Made by a program: the position numbers and the translations under genes. A stretch of DNA of 64,000 bases from Allobosea sp. Root483D1 (lineage in GTDB: Bacteria; Pseudomonadota; Alphaproteobacteria; Rhizobiales; Beijerinckiaceae): contig NZ_LMJW01000023.1 in assembly GCF_001429505.1 (NCBI RefSeq), positions 303,265 through 367,264 of the forward strand, in the 5' to 3' direction. Shown piece by piece: positions 19,485 to 26,944 of this stretch; position 1 is the first letter of the stretch; the number at the start of each line of letters is the position of its first letter. The notes beneath the pieces are model-generated. The model saw only the letters and a program-made list of their open reading frames with translations, was not told where the DNA came from and made no database searches.

Positions 19485-20309
19485 TTGAGCAATCAGGACG
19501 GTCCAAACAAATTCCACGCCGGTGCCGAGGCGCTCATTTCGCAAGCTCCTGAGGCATGGAAAGGACGGATAGCCGAATACAGCTGGGTGCAGCAAACACT
19601 TGGCTGCTCAGACGCGGGTGTTTTTCGGCTGGTTGGAAATGGCAAGCCGCCGCTGTTCGTCAAGACCGAGCCGGCTTCTCCGATGAGTGAAGTTCCCGAC
19701 GAGGGAAACCGCTTGCGCTGGCTAGCCAGCGCAGGCATCCCAGGCGCACAAGTCATTGATGAAGCGTCGGAAGCCGGGCGGCACTGGCTTTTGCTGAGCG
19801 CGGTTCCTGGCTTAGACCTGCTTTCGGCCAGCTTAGAGCCCCTAAAGAAGATGGAGGTCATCGCAGACGCGCTCCGACTCCTGCATCGCCTCGACACGGC
19901 CTCTTGCCCCTTTGATCATAGAGCTGAACATCGCATCCAACGGGCTCAGGCGCGTATGTTAGCGGGGCTAGTGGATGAAGACGATCTCGATGAAGAACAC
20001 CAAGGTCTCCTTCCAATTGACCTGTTCGCTCGGTTGAAAGCCCGCCAGCCCACGCACGAAGATTTGGTAGTGACACATGGTGACGCTTGCCTACCAAACA
20101 TCATGGTCGATGGGGGCAAATTCTCGGGCTTCATCGATTGTGGCCGACTGGGTGTGGCTGACCGATATCAAGATCTGGCTTTGACCACGCGCGACATCGC
20201 CGAGGAATTAGGCGACGACTTTGTCAAGCCGTTTCTTGAACGGTACGGAGTTGCGCATCTCGATCCGGACCGCGTCGCATTTTATCGCCTGTTGGATGAG
20301 TTCTATTGA
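19485..20309 (+). CDS. Aminoglycoside 3'-phosphotransferase-like kinase
   Basis: The frame is open from 19467. I prefer TTG 19485 (274 residues), but no ATG is available near the N-terminus and TTG 19467 is possible. Family marks are GCSDAGVFRLVGNGKPPLFV (ATP lysine), the catalytic loop VVTHGDACLPNIMVDGGKFS and GFIDCGRLGVADRYQDLAL, plus the ending VAFYRLLDEFY, as in NptII-type APH(3') enzymes. Predicted substrates are kanamycin and neomycin-class drugs. It forms a head-to-head pair with the hygromycin-kinase-like gene. Confidence 0.88.
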   Translation: MSNQDGPNKFHAGAEALISQAPEAWKGRIAEYSWVQQTLGCSDAGVFRLVGNGKPPLFVKTEPASPMSEVPDEGNRLRWLASAGIPGAQVIDEASEAGRHWLLLSAVPGLDLLSASLEPLKKMEVIADALRLLHRLDTASCPFDHRAEHRIQRAQARMLAGLVDEDDLDEEHQGLLPIDLFARLKARQPTHEDLVVTHGDACLPNIMVDGGKFSGFIDCGRLGVADRYQDLALTTRDIAEELGDDFVKPFLERYGVAHLDPDRVAFYRLLDEFY

Positions 20310-20366
20310 GGCTAATTGCTCCGCACGGCACGTAACCCCGAGGCGGCATGAAGCCTCCTTTGATGA

Positions 20367-20603
20367 TCAATATCGCCCTTCCGAGGGACGGCGGTCGATC
20401 TCGCGCAGGTCTCGGCTCACGGCGCAGAAGTTTTCGGCCGCCGCTTGGTGGCGCCGCCAGGCTTCGATCGGCTCCTTTGCAGGCTGCATGGTACTCCACT
20501 GCTTGTGAGGGGCGTCGATCGCTACACGATCGTCGGGATCAAGCCCTGCGGCCCGGCACATGGCACGTGCTATGATTTCGACGCGCTCTGGGACTCCCGC
20601 CAT
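20367..20603 (-). CDS. Hypothetical 78-residue protein
   Basis: ATG 20603 follows GAGGAA with good spacing, supporting translation. The product is soluble and charged, with VEIIARAMCRAAGLDPDD and KEPIEAWRRHQAAAENF, which look like two helices. I do not recognise a family, although such short proteins of unknown role are common in Hyphomicrobiales. It converges on the end of the APH(3')-like gene. Confidence 0.5.
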   Translation of the reverse strand: MAGVPERVEIIARAMCRAAGLDPDDRVAIDAPHKQWSTMQPAKEPIEAWRRHQAAAENFCAVSRDLREIDRRPSEGRY

Positions 20604-20808
20604 TGCAACTATTCCTCGCTACTGAGTCAATTTAGCCCCCCAGTTCCACCATCGAGCGCTCTGACAAAGCCGACGTCTACGGCAAAAGACACGATTGCCT
20701 TCGGACGAAAGGATCACGCTTGCGATCACATCAGCGGGCTTGGATGTCGCGCGCGCGGTCGTAGCCCTCGGAAGGAATCAAGACCGCTCGGACCGACGAT
20801 CGCGTACC

Positions 20809-20833
20809 GGAACATCCCGCCATGCCACCCGTT
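20809..20833 (+). promoter_or_regulatory. EcfG-type general-stress promoter
   Basis: GGAAC (20809-20813), 16 bp, then CGTT (20830-20833) exactly matches the consensus recognised by the alphaproteobacterial general-stress sigma factor EcfG/RpoE2. It ends 48 bp before the DUF2171 start and would drive that gene and the TPP enzyme behind it. Confidence 0.7.
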
Positions 20834-20881
20834 CCCCGTTCCAACAGTCCGCGCGGCACGCGCCGAAATGGAGGACGCCCA

Positions 20882-21121
20882 ATGATGCATGTGGACCAGA
20901 TTCGCGAAGGCCTGCAGGTGGTCGGTTCCGACCAGTGCCATGTCGGCACGGTCGATGCTCTCACGGGGCAGTTGCTGAAGCTCAAGAAGAACGATCCGGC
21001 CTCGGGCGGAACCCACCACTACCTCGATATCGGCCTGATCGCCGACATCGAAGGTGACACGATCAAGTTGCTCGTCACGGCGGATGACGCCAGGCAGCGC
21101 TGGTCGGACGAGAGCGACTAG
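20882..21121 (+). CDS. DUF2171 domain protein
   Basis: The 79-residue protein starts at ATG 20882 after GGAGGA. The pattern IREGLQVVGSDQCHVGTVDA, then LKLKKNDPASGGTHHYLDIG, is a DUF2171 barrel of the PRC-barrel type, found in stress-induced soluble proteins of unknown biochemistry. An exact EcfG promoter lies upstream and a TPP enzyme gene 44 bp downstream, so the two are probably one general-stress transcript. Confidence 0.82.
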   Translation: MMHVDQIREGLQVVGSDQCHVGTVDALTGQLLKLKKNDPASGGTHHYLDIGLIADIEGDTIKLLVTADDARQRWSDESD

Positions 21122-21165
21122 GCCTTCTCTCGTTCCACAGTTTCAGCTCTTCCGCGGAGGCCACG

Positions 21166-22953
21166 ATGGCAGAAAACGTCGCCGACTTCATCTGGAACCG
21201 CCTGCATGATTGGGGCGTGCGCCGCGTCTACGGCTATCCGGGCGACGGGATCGGCGGCCTTATCGCGGCGCTCCAGCGACAGGACGGGCGGATCGCCTTT
21301 GTGCAGGCGCGTCATGAAGAGACGGCGGCGCTGATGGCCTCGGGCGAGAGCCGCTTCACCGGCGAGGTCGGAGTCTGCATCGCGACGTCTGGCCCCGGAG
21401 CCGTGCATATCTTGAACGGGCTTTACGATGCCCGCCTCGATCATCGTCCTGTGCTGGCCTTGGTCGGGCAGCAGGCTCGCAGTGCGATGGGAGCGCACTA
21501 TCAGCAGGACCTCGACCTGCAGAGCCTCTTCAAGGATGTCGCTGGCGCCTACGTCGAAACGGCGAGCGTTCCGGAACAAGTTCCACATCTGATCGATCGC
21601 GCCTATCGCATCGCCAAGGCCGAGCGACGCGTCACCTGCGTGATCCTGCCGAACGATCTGCAATTGCAGGAGATGCGGCAACCGGCTCGCGAGCACGGCA
21701 TGACCTTTTCCGGCGTTGGCGTCGAGATGTCGGCGCCCGTGCCCGGCCGGTCTGCACTGCAGCGTGCAGCCGACATCCTCAATTCCGGCGAGAAGGTTGC
21801 GATGCTGGTCGGTGCTGGTGCGATAGGCGCTACCGACCAAGTATTGGCTGTCGCCGAGACGCTGCAGGCGGGCATCGCGAAGGCCTTGCTCGGCAAGGCC
21901 GCCGTGCCGGATGACGTCGCCTTCTGCACGGGCTCGATTGGGCTGCTCGGCACGAAGGCCAGTTGGGAGTTGATGCAGGGCTGCGACACGTTCCTCATGG
22001 TCGGCTCCGGCTTCCCCTATGCCGAGTTCCTGCCCAAGCCCGGTCAGGCGAGAGGCGTTCAGATTGACGTCGACGCGGGCATGCTCGGCCTGCGCTACCC
22101 GATGGACATCAATCTGATCGGGGATGCTACCGCAACGCTCACAGCCCTGCTTCCGCTGCTCGAACAGAAATCGGCGCCGGACTGGCGTGCCGAGATCGAG
22201 GAGAATACCCGCAAATCCTGGGCCGAGCTTGTCGACCTGGCGGCAGTCGAGGCCGACCCGATCAACCCGCAGCAAGTTGCGCACGAGCTCTCCGCGCGGC
22301 TGCCTGAAGCGAGCATCGTCACAGCCGACAGCGGCACGACCACGGTCTGGTACGCGCGCAATCTGCGCTTTCGCGCCGGAATGATGGGCTCCGTTTCGGG
22401 CACGCTCGCAACCATGGGATGCGCTGTACCGTACGCGATCGCTGCGAAGTTCGCGTACCCGGAGCGCCCGGTCGTCGCGCTTGTCGGCGACGGGGCCATG
22501 CAGATGAATGGTCTCGGCGAACTCGTCACGATCGCCAAGTACTGGCGCGATTGGAGCGACCCGCGCCTTATCGTCATGGTGCTCAATAATCGCGAACTGG
22601 CCTATGTGACCTGGGAGGAGCGCATACAGGCCGGGGACCCGAAATGGCCTAGCAGCCAGCATCTGCCGGACCTGCCCTATGCCGACATCGCCCGACTAAT
22701 GGGCCTCGATGGCGAGCGCGTTACCGAGCCGAGCGAAGTCGGCCCGGCTTGGGATCGGGCGCTCGCTGCCGAACGCCCCTTCGTCCTGGATATGGTGACC
22801 GACCCCGACATTCCGCCGTTGCCGCCCCATATCACGTTCGAGCAAGCGCGTGGCTTTGCGGGTGCACTTGCTGCCGGCGACCCTGCCGCGGGCAGCGTGC
22901 TGGCAAAGACGGCGCGCTCGGTGTTGACGACCTTGCTGCCAGGGCGAGGCTGA
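21166..22953 (+). CDS. Thiamine-pyrophosphate enzyme, pyruvate oxidase/dehydrogenase (PoxB)-like
   Basis: This 595-residue three-domain TPP enzyme carries the catalytic glutamate in VQARHEETAALMASGESR (residues about 45-62), ATSGPGAVHILNGLYDARLD, and the C-terminal cofactor motif VALVGDGAMQMNGLGEL with the metal-binding NNRELAYVTWEER. The layout is that of pyruvate:quinone oxidoreductase, acetolactate synthase and relatives; the PoxB-like branch fits best but the substrate is not proven. It follows the DUF2171 gene, so expression under general stress or stationary phase is likely, as for E. coli poxB. Confidence 0.87.
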   Translation: MAENVADFIWNRLHDWGVRRVYGYPGDGIGGLIAALQRQDGRIAFVQARHEETAALMASGESRFTGEVGVCIATSGPGAVHILNGLYDARLDHRPVLALVGQQARSAMGAHYQQDLDLQSLFKDVAGAYVETASVPEQVPHLIDRAYRIAKAERRVTCVILPNDLQLQEMRQPAREHGMTFSGVGVEMSAPVPGRSALQRAADILNSGEKVAMLVGAGAIGATDQVLAVAETLQAGIAKALLGKAAVPDDVAFCTGSIGLLGTKASWELMQGCDTFLMVGSGFPYAEFLPKPGQARGVQIDVDAGMLGLRYPMDINLIGDATATLTALLPLLEQKSAPDWRAEIEENTRKSWAELVDLAAVEADPINPQQVAHELSARLPEASIVTADSGTTTVWYARNLRFRAGMMGSVSGTLATMGCAVPYAIAAKFAYPERPVVALVGDGAMQMNGLGELVTIAKYWRDWSDPRLIVMVLNNRELAYVTWEERIQAGDPKWPSSQHLPDLPYADIARLMGLDGERVTEPSEVGPAWDRALAAERPFVLDMVTDPDIPPLPPHITFEQARGFAGALAAGDPAAGSVLAKTARSVLTTLLPGRG

Positions 22954-22967
22954 GGAGATCAGACAGG

Positions 22968-23234
22968 TCAGTGGTCGTAATGCTCGCATCGCTCGACTTC
23001 TTGCAAAGCCTCGTCGCCCTTTCCATTACGAAAGCAAGCGCAAGCTTTTGATGCGTGCGGTTGAACGACGCCATGCTCGCCTCGACTGGCCAAAATCTTG
23101 TTGAGTGACGGAATGTCGAGCTTATGGCGCCCAGTGACGGCAAGGTATCCCCCAGCCTCGGCCGCGAGGCAATGCGTGTATCTCTTCCGCTCAAGCGGTG
23201 TGTCGGCAACTGCTCCACTGGCGGGGAGAGTCAA
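22968..23234 (-). CDS. Hypothetical protein related to the decayed copy at 17.7 kb
   Basis: The 88-codon frame encodes PLERKRYTHCLAAEAGGYLA, VTGRHKLDIPSLNKILASRG and a charged tail ending ERCEHYDH. The N-terminus before PLERKRY is short and has no good start signal, so it may itself be truncated or frameshifted. A decayed relative lies at 17713-17982. The function is unknown; it is followed on the same strand by a DUF982 gene lying upstream of it. Confidence 0.4.
   Translation of the reverse strand: MTLPASGAVADTPLERKRYTHCLAAEAGGYLAVTGRHKLDIPSLNKILASRGEHGVVQPHASKACACFRNGKGDEALQEVERCEHYDH
23101..23206. repeat. Imperfect direct repeat, copy 2
   Basis: This is the partner of 17713-17818, in the same orientation and of the same length (106 bp), about 82% identical by manual count. 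It lies inside the hypothetical minus-strand frame at 22968-23234. Confidence 0.6.
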
Positions 23235-23237
23235 ACT

Positions 23238-23480
23238 TCAGGTCTCGACTCGCTTATTGGCCGCCTTCGCGGCGGCGAGGAATGCGTCTCGCGCCTCACT
23301 GGGTGGCTTCTGCCCATCTATCGCCTCAGCGCAGGCTTTGAGCGCCACTCGCCACTCTGGCCCATGCGGTGGCCAAGCGAATAGTAGCTGAGCGGCCTTC
23401 TGTACCGATTTCACCGCATGCAATCGCCCATCTCTTGTCGGTCCGATGCGGACGGGCGGGCTGAACTTGTGTTGCTCCAT
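23238..23480 (-). CDS. DUF982 domain protein
   Basis: I choose ATG 23480 because GAGG lies 5 bp before it; a GTG two codons earlier overlaps that site. The 80 residues show the DUF982 pattern: an early FSPPVRIGPTRDG, a VQKAAQLLFAWPPHGPEWRV helix with WP, then ALKACAEAIDGQKPPSEARD and an alanine-rich end. DUF982 proteins are small soluble proteins abundant in Rhizobiales, with no known activity. Confidence 0.78.
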   Translation of the reverse strand: MEQHKFSPPVRIGPTRDGRLHAVKSVQKAAQLLFAWPPHGPEWRVALKACAEAIDGQKPPSEARDAFLAAAKAANKRVET

Positions 23481-23529
23481 GAACACCTCAGCCCATATGC
23501 GCGCGAAACTTGAACTGTCTGAAAATCAA

Positions 23530-23557
23530 GTGGCCCCGCGCCGGAACACGGGGCCAC
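23530..23557 (-). terminator. Hairpin terminator after the triple-DUF1236 gene
   Basis: GTGGCCCCG (23530-23538) and CGGGGCCAC (23549-23557) form a perfect 9-bp stem with a 10-base loop, 8 bp past the stop codon of the minus-strand gene. The minus strand continues with TTGATTTTC, a weak T-run. Confidence 0.6.
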
Positions 23558-23564
23558 GTTCAAG

Positions 23565-25007
23565 TCACTCGATCACGTCAACAATCTCACGACTTTTCGG
23601 ATCGACGATCAGCACGTCGTCGCCGATCAGCGCGTAGTGAAAGCCGCGCAGCTGCTGGTCCTGCTGCTCGACCTCGGCAGGAAGCGGTCGCAAGGCAACC
23701 TGCGCTGGCAGGACTGCACCCTTCAAGCCGTCGACACCCTGGATTTCGCCCGGACGGGCGTCGGCCAGGATCATGCGCGCAAGTTCGTGCCGGTCGGTTG
23801 TCCCGTTCGACGGAGCTGGACTGGCTGTCGCCCTCGTGTTGGCAGGTACTGCGGCCGCCGAGCGCGGCGCGTTCTTGTCGACGACCTCGATGATGCGGCG
23901 CGTGCGCGGCTCGACGATCGCGACCTCCTCGCTCTCCGTCATGACGTACTGATAGCCGCGCCAGTCCGGATGACGCTCGATCACCTCGTCGGGGAGGTCG
24001 TAATAGGGCACGCCAACAGGCAGGACGACGCCTTCTCGAAAAACCACCGTGTCCGGCCGGTGCCAGCGCCGGACATCGCGCCGATGCTCGAAGGCCGCGT
24101 AGATGTCGACGCTGCCACCTCCACCGCCGCCACGATCGATCACCTCTACAATGCGCCGGCTGCGCGGATCGACGATGACGATTTCCCGCTCCGAGACTGT
24201 ATAGCGGTAGTCGCGATATTGCGGCCGGATCGCAGCGATCTCGCTTGGCAATGGCTGTAGTTGCACGCGCGACGGCAATTCGGCGCCGACCGAGACGGAA
24301 ACCCCGAGGCTCTGGACAGGGCGAACCTCATTACGCTCGACGCGCTGGCGGACCGTGTCGGCGATGCGTTGATTATCGGCGGCGCCTGCCTGGGCGGTGT
24401 CGCTGCCCTGCCCGCCTGGCGAAGTGCGGTTCTGGGCTGGCTGCGAGCTCGTCGCCCCAGGCTGCGTCGCGTCCGGACGCTGTGCGTTGGCGGCCGGCCG
24501 CTGCTGGTCGTCCTGCTTCGGGGCCGGCTGGGCCGTGCTCGGCGTACCCGACCGATTCTCCGGCCGCTGCGGCTGCGCAGTTTCAGGAGAACGAGGCGTA
24601 CGATTGTCGGGCTGCGGCTGATCAGACGACCTGCGGCCGTTGCGATCGTCCTGTCGCTCGCGCTGCGCCTGATCGCGTTGCTGCTTCTCGTCCCGCCGCT
24701 GCTCCTGCTGAGCGCGCGGATTCGGAGCCTGATCGGACCGCTCGCGTTGAGCCTGGTCGCGCTCGCGTCGCTGGATCTGGCCGCGCTGCGGGTCCTGGCT
24801 TGGCTGGATGTCGCGGCGCTCGGGACCTGGCGAGTGCATCCGTTGCGCCGGGCCCCGTTCAGGCTCAAGCGCACGTACCGGGGCTTCGCGCGTTGGACGC
24901 TCCACCGGGACTGGGCCTTCCCCCGGGCCAATAATGACTGGTTGTGCCCATGCGACCCCGGCGTGAGCCATGATCGCAATGGTGGCGATGCCTGCAAATT
25001 GTTTCAT
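23565..25007 (-). CDS. Secreted protein with three DUF1236 modules and a Gln/Arg-rich linker
   Basis: ATG 25007 after GGGAGCAT gives 480 residues with a signal peptide (MKQFAGIATIAIMAHAGVAW). Residues about 60-200 are highly enriched in Gln, Arg, Asp, Pro and Ser, probably disordered. Three DUF1236 modules follow, each ending in a strand pair of the type YRYTVSEREIVIVDP / RRIVEVIDR, YQYVMTESEEVAIVEP / RRIIEVVDK and FHYALIGDDVLIVDP / REIVDVIE. DUF1236 proteins are exported and linked to envelope stress by context only. A second, single-module DUF1236 gene lies 151 bp upstream. Confidence 0.85.
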   Translation of the reverse strand: MKQFAGIATIAIMAHAGVAWAQPVIIGPGEGPVPVERPTREAPVRALEPERGPAQRMHSPGPERRDIQPSQDPQRGQIQRRERDQAQRERSDQAPNPRAQQEQRRDEKQQRDQAQRERQDDRNGRRSSDQPQPDNRTPRSPETAQPQRPENRSGTPSTAQPAPKQDDQQRPAANAQRPDATQPGATSSQPAQNRTSPGGQGSDTAQAGAADNQRIADTVRQRVERNEVRPVQSLGVSVSVGAELPSRVQLQPLPSEIAAIRPQYRDYRYTVSEREIVIVDPRSRRIVEVIDRGGGGGGSVDIYAAFEHRRDVRRWHRPDTVVFREGVVLPVGVPYYDLPDEVIERHPDWRGYQYVMTESEEVAIVEPRTRRIIEVVDKNAPRSAAAVPANTRATASPAPSNGTTDRHELARMILADARPGEIQGVDGLKGAVLPAQVALRPLPAEVEQQDQQLRGFHYALIGDDVLIVDPKSREIVDVIE

Positions 25008-25120
25008 GGGATGCTCCCTGAACTCAGGCGCCGGCACTTCGAAGAAGAAATTGACGCATGTCCCTGCTCATTGAGGGACGGAGGCACCTTCGAAGGTTGC
25101 CGATCGACCTATGAGATAGC

Positions 25121-25148
25121 GAGCCCCGCATCAGGCGATGCGGGGCTC
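25121..25148 (-). terminator. Hairpin after the small DUF1236 gene
   Basis: GAGCCCCGCAT (25121-25131) and ATGCGGGGCTC (25138-25148) pair perfectly over 11 bp around a 6-base loop, 10 bp after the stop codon of the minus-strand gene at 25159. No T-run follows, so it may stabilise the mRNA end rather than terminate alone. Confidence 0.55.
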
Positions 25149-25158
25149 GACAACCGGC

Positions 25159-25572
25159 TTATTCGATCACCTGGACAACCCTGCGGGTTCCCGGCTCGAC
25201 CAGCACGGTGCGGTTGTTGACCACTGTATAGCGGTACCCCTTGACGCCATACTCGGCCGGAACCTCGCGATAGGTCACGCCCCGCTCTGGTAACACCGCC
25301 CCGACGCGGACGTCTTCGGCATAGGTGTAAGAGGGAACCCGTTGTTCGGTCACATAGGTTTTGAAGCGCGGTGTGTTGTCCCCGATGATGCCGCCGACGA
25401 CAGCTCCACCCACGCCGCCGACAACGGCGCCTACGGGGCCACCAACGACCGCGCCACCGACAGCTCCAGCCGCCGCACCGCCGGCCGCGCCACCCTGGGC
25501 GCCTTGGGGATTTTGGGCGAGTGCCGCCATCGGAGCCAGTGCGATTGCGGCCGCAAGAACGATCTTCTTCAT
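25159..25572 (-). CDS. Small DUF1236 protein with glycine-zipper segment
   Basis: ATG 25572 follows GGAGGTTGG; the longer frame is rejected. The 137 residues start with a signal peptide (MKKIVLAAAIALAPMAALAQ). A glycine zipper of GG-x-V-GG type (residues about 28-65, e.g. AVVGGPVGAVVGGVGGAVVG) could insert in or associate with the outer membrane. The C-terminal DUF1236 module is YGVKGYRYTVVNNRTVLVEP followed by TRRVVQVIE. A partial EcfG-like site (GGAAC-N17-AGTT) lies upstream at 25611-25636. Confidence 0.85.
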   Translation of the reverse strand: MKKIVLAAAIALAPMAALAQNPQGAQGGAAGGAAAGAVGGAVVGGPVGAVVGGVGGAVVGGIIGDNTPRFKTYVTEQRVPSYTYAEDVRVGAVLPERGVTYREVPAEYGVKGYRYTVVNNRTVLVEPGTRRVVQVIE

Positions 25573-25806
25573 CTTCCAACCTCCTGGTAATCCCCCCAGG
25601 CCGAGGCTCAAACTTAGAATCCTTATAAATTGTTCCCCCAGAGGAGAAGGTGAGCGACCTAATCGGCTTGCCAGATGGGTGAGAGTGCCAGATTTCCCAA
25701 TGGGCTTACGCCGCATTGCTTGGAGGTTCGAGGCGCCGGCGTCGACAAAAGGCCATATGCTCGATATGCAACGCCTCCCGTTCCGACCGGTCCGGGCTCA
25801 GGCCAG

Positions 25807-26832
25807 CTACCGGCAGCTGAGGTCGAAGCGGCCGCCGGTGGCAGCGGGCAGGCCTGCTTCGGCTGTCTGCGACCGACGAGCCTCGTTCAACGAACGGCGA
25901 TATTCGCTGGGCAACCGGCCAAAAGCTTCCCTGAATTTCCGCCCGAAATGGGTCATGTCCGAAAATCCCCAATTGTACGCAATATCACTCACAGTCCGGT
26001 GCAATTGCGAAGGGTCCTCAAGCGCTTTCCTGCAACGTGCCAGCCGCCTTTCCTGGATGACGCGCGAGACCGACGTGCTTTCATCCGCTAGCGCGGCATT
26101 GGCGTAACGCAAGCTCACGCCGGCCGCGGCAGCAACCGATCTTAGGTCGAGCTGCGGCTCATGCAGGCGTGCTTCAATTGCGGCACGCACTTTCATGCGG
26201 ACCAGTGCACGTGCTGACGAGGCGCTCGGCGCTTTCTCTCCCGCCGCTTTTCCCAGGCACAGCGCGATGAGATCAAGTGTCTGGTTCCTGATCGCTTCTT
26301 GGGCCGATGGGCTCAAGCTATCGACGAACGATGGAAGCATTGCGAGAAAACTCGAGGTCAACCCAATCTCAGCCTCAATCGGTCTAAGGGAGCGGGCGGT
26401 GACCGCGCGTAGGGGCCCCAAGTGCGCTTCTAGTTGGCGCCTCGGCACTTTGACTACTAGCAGCCTCGAATCGGCCGAAAACTCGCCCCTATAGGGCAAG
26501 CACGGATCCAGAAGGGTCATGTCGCCTGGACCGAGGAATGCGTCCCGGCCCTCCTGCTCCAGCACCAAATGGCCTGCTGCCTGGCGGCAGATCAGAACTT
26601 CATCAAAATTCGCATTTGCAGCGTGGTCGGCGCTGTGAACGACCGCCATCGCCGCGTTGCTGAATTCAACTAAACCGAGGTCAGCGAGAGCGCTCGACCG
26701 AAGCTCTGCCTGAAATTCCGGTCGGCAGCGCGGCTTTGAATCGTGTTGGATCACGTTCTGGCACGCGACGCTGTGCCAGTAGTCGAACCGGTTGCGACGC
26801 GGAACGTCCGCCGTCGAGAATACCAACTTCAC
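25807..26832 (-). CDS. AraC family transcriptional regulator
   Basis: The 341-residue regulator begins with an AraC-binding-like domain (NRFDYWHSVACQNVIQHDSK) of the FeaR/NphR kind. It ends with two helix-turn-helix motifs: DLRSVAAAAGVSLRYANAAL and SDIAYNWGFSDMTHFGRKF, then REAFGRLPSEYRRSL. The effector is unknown. It is divergent from the LOV-GGDEF-EAL gene with 112 bp between them; regulation of that gene is possible but unproved. Confidence 0.9.
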   Translation of the reverse strand: MKLVFSTADVPRRNRFDYWHSVACQNVIQHDSKPRCRPEFQAELRSSALADLGLVEFSNAAMAVVHSADHAANANFDEVLICRQAAGHLVLEQEGRDAFLGPGDMTLLDPCLPYRGEFSADSRLLVVKVPRRQLEAHLGPLRAVTARSLRPIEAEIGLTSSFLAMLPSFVDSLSPSAQEAIRNQTLDLIALCLGKAAGEKAPSASSARALVRMKVRAAIEARLHEPQLDLRSVAAAAGVSLRYANAALADESTSVSRVIQERRLARCRKALEDPSQLHRTVSDIAYNWGFSDMTHFGRKFREAFGRLPSEYRRSLNEARRSQTAEAGLPAATGGRFDLSCR

Positions 26833-26944
26833 TTCAGCCCCTTGGTTGGCAACGACGGCCGATCACTTATGCCCACCCAGCCGATCGCCCGACGCTCTAG
26901 TCGAATAAGGTCCATGAAATCACAACCATGGCGTCAATCCCGAT

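Noticed and set aside
18337..20309. Contamination by a cloning vector carrying hph and nptII
   Set aside because: Both proteins differ clearly from the laboratory versions, the flanks look chromosomal, and no vector promoter, origin or polylinker is seen.
21118..22662. 514-codon minus-strand frame opposite the TPP enzyme
   Set aside because: No motif or start signal; the opposite strand carries an intact enzyme with all cofactor motifs.
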